A stretch of DNA of 64,000 nt, from contig JABSOZ010000003.1 of NCBI GenBank assembly GCA_013215295.1, positions 558,001-622,000 of the forward strand. The letters are read 5' to 3'. Source of the DNA: Colwellia sp. Its GTDB lineage: Bacteria > Pseudomonadota > Gammaproteobacteria > Enterobacterales > Alteromonadaceae. The position numbers and the translations under genes were made by a program. Position 1 is the first letter of the stretch. Each line of letters begins with the position of its first letter. The notes under the pieces are model-generated. The model saw nothing but the letters and a program-made list of their open reading frames with translations, did not search any database and was not told the DNA's origin. Below, one piece after another: positions 59,895 to 64,000 of the stretch.

Positions 59895-61079
59895 ATGAGA
59901 GCTGAAAAGAGACCTTTAGATTCGTCAAAAATTAAAATGATGAAACCCAATGACAAAGATATTTCGGATACTGGTGAAAATAGTGGGCTGAGAGTCTCTT
60001 GTGCTAATGCAGGAACAAAGTCATTTTTTTATAGGTATACAAGTCCTATCACAAAAAAATTAACACAAGTACAGATCGGGCGTTTTCCTTCGACTTCACT
60101 AGCAGAGGCAAGGCTGAAGCTCCAAAACCTAAAAGTGATCAGAAAGTCAGGACGTTGCCCTTCTCTAGAGGCTAAAGAAGTCAAGCAGTTAGAAAACCAA
60201 AAAGATGAGCAAGAAGCAACTCGAATGAAAGTTATTGATGTAGTTGAACTGTATTTGAGTCAGTTCATCGAAGACCGTATTGTTGATGGGAAAAAAATAA
60301 AAGGTGCTAGGAAACTGAAAGGCCAATCTGAAACCCGTCGAACACTTTATGGGGTTGCAGTTCGTGTTCTAGGCAATAAATTTGCTGATGAAGTGAGAAG
60401 GAAAGATATAATAAATATGATCATGGCAATTGTTGACCGTGGTGCTAATGTGCAGGCAGGAAATGTATTAAGAGAACTAACTGCTGCTTATGAATATTGC
60501 ATCGGTCTGGACAAGTTCTCTGATGAGTTTGCAAATCCCGCTCTTTTAGCAAAAAACAGCTTGTGTCAGGCAAAAATTCGATTAACTTCACAACGAGGAA
60601 AACGTGTTTTATCAGATAATGAACTGACAAAATTTTTGTGTTGGTTACCGGGATGTTCATTTACTCAGACTCAAAAAAATATTCTTAGACTTACATTATG
60701 GACTGGTTGTAGAACGGGAGAGATTTGTTCAGCAGAGTGGGACTATATAGACCTCACAAAAAGAACTTGGCATTTGGATGCAACTAAAACTGACGTGGAT
60801 CGGTATGTTCAATTGCCTCAACAAGCAATACACTTTTTGAAACAGCTAAAACTAACAACGGGAAAATATCCATTCCCATCAATAAAAACGGGGTTGCCGA
60901 TTCAGCAAAAGTCACTAACCGAGCAGGCTTGGCATATGAGACTTAAATGCCCGAATGAGGTCTCTGAGGCAATTCTTGGTCACTCACGAAAAGGGATCGA
61001 AGGGACTTATGATTTACATAAATATGAAGACGAATGTCAAGAATGGCTGCAAAAGTGGGCTGATCACATAGATGAATAG
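59895..61079 (+). CDS. Tyrosine recombinase/integrase, apparently missing the HxxR box
   Basis: The protein of 394 residues starts at ATG 59895 (AGGA six bases upstream). It has an N-terminal arm-binding domain of the DUF4102 type (about 1-95, with RYTSPITKKLTQVQIGRFPS), a core-binding domain (about 115-210) and a C-terminal catalytic domain. There, TGCRTGEICSAEWDYID gives the first arginine, LDATKTDVDRYVQL the lysine, and LGHSRKGIEGTYDLHKYEDE the His/Trp and tyrosine. The segment that normally carries H-x-x-R (PHDLRRT) is absent: the sequence passes from LTEQAWHMRLKCPNE straight to VSEAILGHS. It is therefore probably inactive. It resembles P4-type integrases used by islands. Confidence 0.85.
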   Translation: MRAEKRPLDSSKIKMMKPNDKDISDTGENSGLRVSCANAGTKSFFYRYTSPITKKLTQVQIGRFPSTSLAEARLKLQNLKVIRKSGRCPSLEAKEVKQLENQKDEQEATRMKVIDVVELYLSQFIEDRIVDGKKIKGARKLKGQSETRRTLYGVAVRVLGNKFADEVRRKDIINMIMAIVDRGANVQAGNVLRELTAAYEYCIGLDKFSDEFANPALLAKNSLCQAKIRLTSQRGKRVLSDNELTKFLCWLPGCSFTQTQKNILRLTLWTGCRTGEICSAEWDYIDLTKRTWHLDATKTDVDRYVQLPQQAIHFLKQLKLTTGKYPFPSIKTGLPIQQKSLTEQAWHMRLKCPNEVSEAILGHSRKGIEGTYDLHKYEDECQEWLQKWADHIDE

Positions 61080-61396
61080 ATTCTGTTTTAAGTTGAAATA
61101 TCTTGGGAGGGAACATAACCTCATTCAAACTGAACTTACTTACAGACAATGAATTTTTTAGAAATATCAAAAATTTGAAAAACTTGAGTTACTCAACTGA
61201 ACTCTCTTAAAACATCAGATACATTAATCATAGATATACATGCGCAGCTTAAAGAAAAAATAGTCTGCGAATTGCTATAAAAAAGGTTGTGTTCATTATG
61301 TGGGAAATGTTCCTTGAATACTTTTCTACATCTAAATAATAAGGAGATCAGAATGATGAATAGATTAAAATACATCTTTTAACAAAAGAAGAAAAA
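61080..61396. other. Intergenic stretch after the integrase with a short leader-like frame
   Basis: These 317 bases have no convincing gene. Near the end lies a near-perfect ribosome binding site, AAGGAGATC at 61341, followed by ATG ATG at 61353 and a nine-codon frame (MMNRLKYIF, stop at 61380). One extra T in the TTTT at 61377-61380 would join this start to the next gene's frame. Confidence 0.5.
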
Positions 61397-61756
61397 ATGG
61401 ACGAAGCGGTTAAAATATTCCTAAAAAACCCTGAACATGTGCTTTACCCTTTGTTTAGTAATGAAGCTGTTGGACACGAAGATCCTACGAGGAAATTTAT
61501 TGGGACTGTGCATGTCATTGTTAATAACATTGCATTGGCTAAGCTAGACTGTGTATCAATAATTAAAGCTCACTCACAACTTGAAATTGGAAAAATAGAA
61601 ATATTTTATACTCGTACAGATTTAGAAATGGTCAAATCGGTATTTAAATCTTTGATTGATGCGTGTAAGAATAATTTTCAGATAAAGCAAGTATTGTTCT
61701 TACGTGACGATTCTTTTGAAGAATTTTCTGATTTACTTTTGGAATGCATGTTGTGA
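61397..61756 (+). CDS. Unknown 119-aa protein in accessory region, start possibly frameshifted
   Basis: No family is recognised. The protein is soluble and mildly acidic, with a regular alpha/beta texture: VKIFLKNPEHVLYPLFS, then FIGTVHVIVNNIALAKLD, then KIEIFYTRTDLEMVKSVFKS and FLRDDSFEEFSDLLLECML. Its own ATG has only AGAAG at an ordinary distance. The better ribosome binding site belongs to the ATG at 61353 in another frame. Restoring one T would give an N-terminus MMNRLKYIFLTKEEK followed by MDEAV, a natural-looking 134-residue protein. It is one of two small genes that may be integrase cargo. Confidence 0.6.
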   Translation: MDEAVKIFLKNPEHVLYPLFSNEAVGHEDPTRKFIGTVHVIVNNIALAKLDCVSIIKAHSQLEIGKIEIFYTRTDLEMVKSVFKSLIDACKNNFQIKQVLFLRDDSFEEFSDLLLECML

Positions 61757-61906
61757 TCAAGTTTATGAATAGTATCTATGGTATTAATTAATCTAAGACG
61801 TTAGACCTTACCCGCTTATCTAATATTGATGAAAGAACAACAATTTAACGTAGCGTATAGAGTTTACTGAGTACGTACGCAATTTAATTCTAACAGGAGA
61901 GTAAAA

Positions 61907-62140
61907 ATGAATATTGAAGTTAATGGAATGAAATACCTTGGTAGCAGTGAATTTTATCTGCACACAATTAGAAAATATTTGACTATCGTTTATTGTGAAG
62001 ATATTAGTACAGGTCATAAAAAAGAATACGCCGAAATTTTAGACTCTCATGCTGATAGGGAAAATATTGTAAAAATCATGGATACTGGTTTTAAACCCTA
62101 TCTGTTAAATGAGTGGTTAAACGAGTGCTTGAATACCTAA
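61907..62140 (+). CDS. Unknown 77-aa protein in accessory region
   Basis: A strong ribosome binding site (ACAGGAGAG) six bases before ATG 61907 supports this gene. The product is soluble, without signal or membrane segments. It starts MNIEVNGMKYLGSSEFYLHT and ends GFKPYLLNEWLNECLNT. No motif or family is recognised. The frame follows the 119-residue gene in the same direction after 150 bases, so they may be cotranscribed. Confidence 0.65.
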   Translation: MNIEVNGMKYLGSSEFYLHTIRKYLTIVYCEDISTGHKKEYAEILDSHADRENIVKIMDTGFKPYLLNEWLNECLNT

Positions 62141-62966
62141 TTGGTATGAAAAACAAACGACCTAAGCGTATATTGGTGAATAATATTGATTCTAATTATT
62201 TTACTACAAGTTAATATTACTTTTCTTATCAAAAAATAATGGTGGTTCGGATTTAGTTGGCAATCAACAATATCATTCACAATATCTTTTTTGATAAAAT
62301 ATGGGAAGTCCAATTTTTACTTGTTAAAGGCTAGAACAATTGTCAATAACGTTGCATGGAAAGGTAAAAGTCAAAACATATTGCCCCAATGGCAAAGTCC
62401 TACGAGTTAGATCTATGTTGTGGCCTATGGAACACTTAATATCATGTATTTACTCAACTAGTTGGTTTAATTACAATAAAATCTTGTGTTTTTGTTATTT
62501 ATATTATATTTTCTATTTACAGTTTGTTGAAGGCAAGTATTAGGAAACTAATATACGCAAAGCATCCAGCCGTAAGTATTTATTACTCGGTAGTGGGGCT
62601 GCTAACAAAGTTTTATATTTAGCTTCCAAATTGTTTAGTTGATCACAAAAAACATAAGGAAAGTTGAATGATTTTATTTATCCCTCCCTCATTTTGAAAA
62701 TGCATCTGATTTATTATAATCGGTATGCGTAAACAGTAGTCGCTCATATTTATTACCAAATAAACAGATACGTCCTATTAAATACAGTGTTTTGATTTTA
62801 AAACTCTATTGTGCGGATGTGGTCTGCCAATTAAATTAAATGGAATGTCATTCGATTATCCTGTGTTTTTTCAACCTATTAATGATTTAGCTATTAGGTT
62901 AAATACAACACAGAAAACTAACAAGATACATAAAAACAATAACAATATTATTAAAAGGAACATTAA
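62141..62966. other. 826-base stretch without a convincing gene
   Basis: The sequence is AT-rich and broken by stops in all frames. A TTG-initiated frame of 67 codons at 62340-62543 has no ribosome binding site and unusual cysteine/tyrosine-rich composition, so I do not call it. At 62861-62913 two inverted repeats (CTGTGTT with AACACAG; AACCTA with TAGGTT) nest in one stem with an internal loop, just upstream of the next gene. The interval may hold decayed genes. Confidence 0.5.
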
Positions 62967-64000
62967 ATGAATATTGTAAAAAACGTTTTGATTTTAAGTT
63001 TGATTTTTTTACTAATTGCATGTGGGGGTGGAGGCGATTCAGGTTCTTCTGTAAAACCTCAATCAATAACTAATGCTAGCCCTATGGTAAATGCAGCAAG
63101 CGATCAAACAGTTGATGAAAATTCAAGTGTAACGCTTACTGGCTCAGCTTCTGACTCAGATGGTACCATTGAAAGTTATAGTTGGGCGCAGACAGGAGGT
63201 ACTAGTGTTGTACTAACCAATGAAGACTCTGCCACAGCCACATTTATCGCTCCAGATGTAAAGGCAGATGAAACCTTAACTTTTACTTTGAGTGTTGTTG
63301 ATAATGATGGAGCCTCCAGTAGTGATTCTATCGTTATAACTATCAACTATATTCCTGCCGAACTAGTGATAACTCCCACAAATACCCCGTCTGTTTTAAC
63401 TGAAGGTACTTCATCCTCTTTTACTTTCGAGTTGACCGGTGTTGATGGGGAGTTGAGCTATAACGTTGAACATGATTATTTGCCTCAAGGTTCAACTGTT
63501 GATGTAGTTATCACTGATACTTCATTGGTTGTCACTATCAATGTTGCAGAAGAAATCTATCACAACAAAACATCAACAATAAATATACAACTTGAGGACA
63601 TTAGAGCAACGCAAAATCAAACCGTCTCTTGGGATATGGTTTTACCAATAGATAACATATCCGGCACGGCTGATTATGAAAAATACATCAAGATAATGGA
63701 CGCTTTGCAGCGGTACGTTACATTGCCTGTGGAACGCAATTTAGTTGAAAGGTTATCACAACTAGCTTCACTGATTAATGCAGAGCATTCAACCGCCAAT
63801 CATGCGTCGTTACAAGCACACATCAATAGTGTGACTTCTAACCAAGCTAGGGTTGGAAAATTTGATATAGCCTTGTTGGACCTTGAGAGTTTGACCTCTG
63901 GGTATATCAATGGTGAGGTCTCTGAAATTGGCCTAACTCAGACAATGGACTCGTTAGTTCCCGCGGTAGAAGTTTACGCCGAGGGGGCTTATGAGGTCAT
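62967..64000 (+). CDS. PKD/REJ-like surface lipoprotein, partial at right edge
   Basis: An open frame from ATG 62967 (AAGGAA six bases upstream) runs without a stop to the end, at least 344 codons. The N-terminus is a lipoprotein signal, SLIFLLIACGGGGDSGS, with a glycine-rich tether after the cysteine. Residues about 45-130 form a PKD/REJ-type immunoglobulin-like domain: DQTVDENSSVTLTGSASD, GTIESYSWAQTGGTSV and TFTLSVVDNDGASSSDS. A second beta-rich region follows (about 135-225), then a helical stretch (AEHSTANHASLQAHINS). It is an outer-membrane or surface-exposed protein; the C-terminal function lies outside the window. Confidence 0.9.
   Translation, partial: MNIVKNVLILSLIFLLIACGGGGDSGSSVKPQSITNASPMVNAASDQTVDENSSVTLTGSASDSDGTIESYSWAQTGGTSVVLTNEDSATATFIAPDVKADETLTFTLSVVDNDGASSSDSIVITINYIPAELVITPTNTPSVLTEGTSSSFTFELTGVDGELSYNVEHDYLPQGSTVDVVITDTSLVVTINVAEEIYHNKTSTINIQLEDIRATQNQTVSWDMVLPIDNISGTADYEKYIKIMDALQRYVTLPVERNLVERLSQLASLINAEHSTANHASLQAHINSVTSNQARVGKFDIALLDLESLTSGYINGEVSEIGLTQTMDSLVPAVEVYAEGAYEV

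Noticed and set aside
61193-61375. A 60-codon minus-strand frame in the accessory region
   Set aside because: It overlaps the strong ribosome binding site and start region of the plus-strand gene and shows no motif or binding site of its own.
62340-62543. A 67-codon frame beginning with TTG
   Set aside because: No ribosome binding site, odd cysteine/tyrosine-rich composition and no recognisable motif; treated as non-coding.

Overview
The window looks like chromosome of a marine, AT-rich, psychrophile-type gammaproteobacterium close to Colwellia or other Alteromonadales. The support is the gene order ftsB-ispD-ispF-truD-surE-pcm-(YqaA-like)-nlpD-rpoS followed by convergent mutS, a three-gene Na+-pumping oxaloacetate decarboxylase operon, a DUF4202 gene beside pyrG-eno, and short palindromes of the ATACCAnTnGGTAT type. 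The genus is an inference; no rRNA or tRNA gene was seen.

Layout. 1-1726: start of a probable 5-formyltetrahydrofolate cyclo-ligase (cut by the left edge) and a POT-family peptide/H+ symporter, both on the minus strand. 2181-21805: a Wzx/Wzy-type surface polysaccharide locus, all on the plus strand. It has an outer-membrane export protein with six SLBB repeats, a Wzz regulator, WecA, Gmd and Fcl (GDP-fucose), Wzx, an unrecognised 493-residue protein with a nucleotidyltransferase-like motif, a membrane acyltransferase and a separate SGNH-like protein that look like the two halves of an OafA-type O-acetyltransferase, Wzy, three glycosyltransferases, Ugd and a UDP-glucuronate 4-epimerase. GalU and Pgi follow (21951-24564) and feed the same sugar-nucleotide supply. 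The predicted polymer may therefore contain GlcNAc, fucose and uronic acids and carry O-acyl groups. No Wzc-type kinase is present in the window.

24751-36486: metabolic and transport genes: a SulP anion transporter with a STAS domain, a DUF1289 protein, two tandem amidohydrolases (one without the usual HxH metal site), a hexose-6-phosphate mutarotase, a Tat-signal/GMC oxidoreductase pair, and oadGAB with a perfect palindromic operator upstream. 36629-49403: pdxH, a PA3496-like small protein, tmcA, two small unknown genes divergent from an ABC exporter with a strong Fur-box-like palindrome between them, a YbaN-like membrane protein, a DUF4202 gene, pyrG, eno, an orphan periplasmic binding protein flanked by twin terminators, a nested palindromic repeat and an MscS channel.

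49577-59661: the conserved housekeeping block from an unknown gene and ftsB through rpoS to mutS. 59662-64000: an accessory region next to mutS. It holds direct and inverted repeats, a tyrosine recombinase that appears to have lost its HxxR box, two small unknown genes (one perhaps frameshifted at its start), about 0.8 kb without a convincing gene, and the first 344 codons of a PKD-type surface lipoprotein that runs off the right edge.
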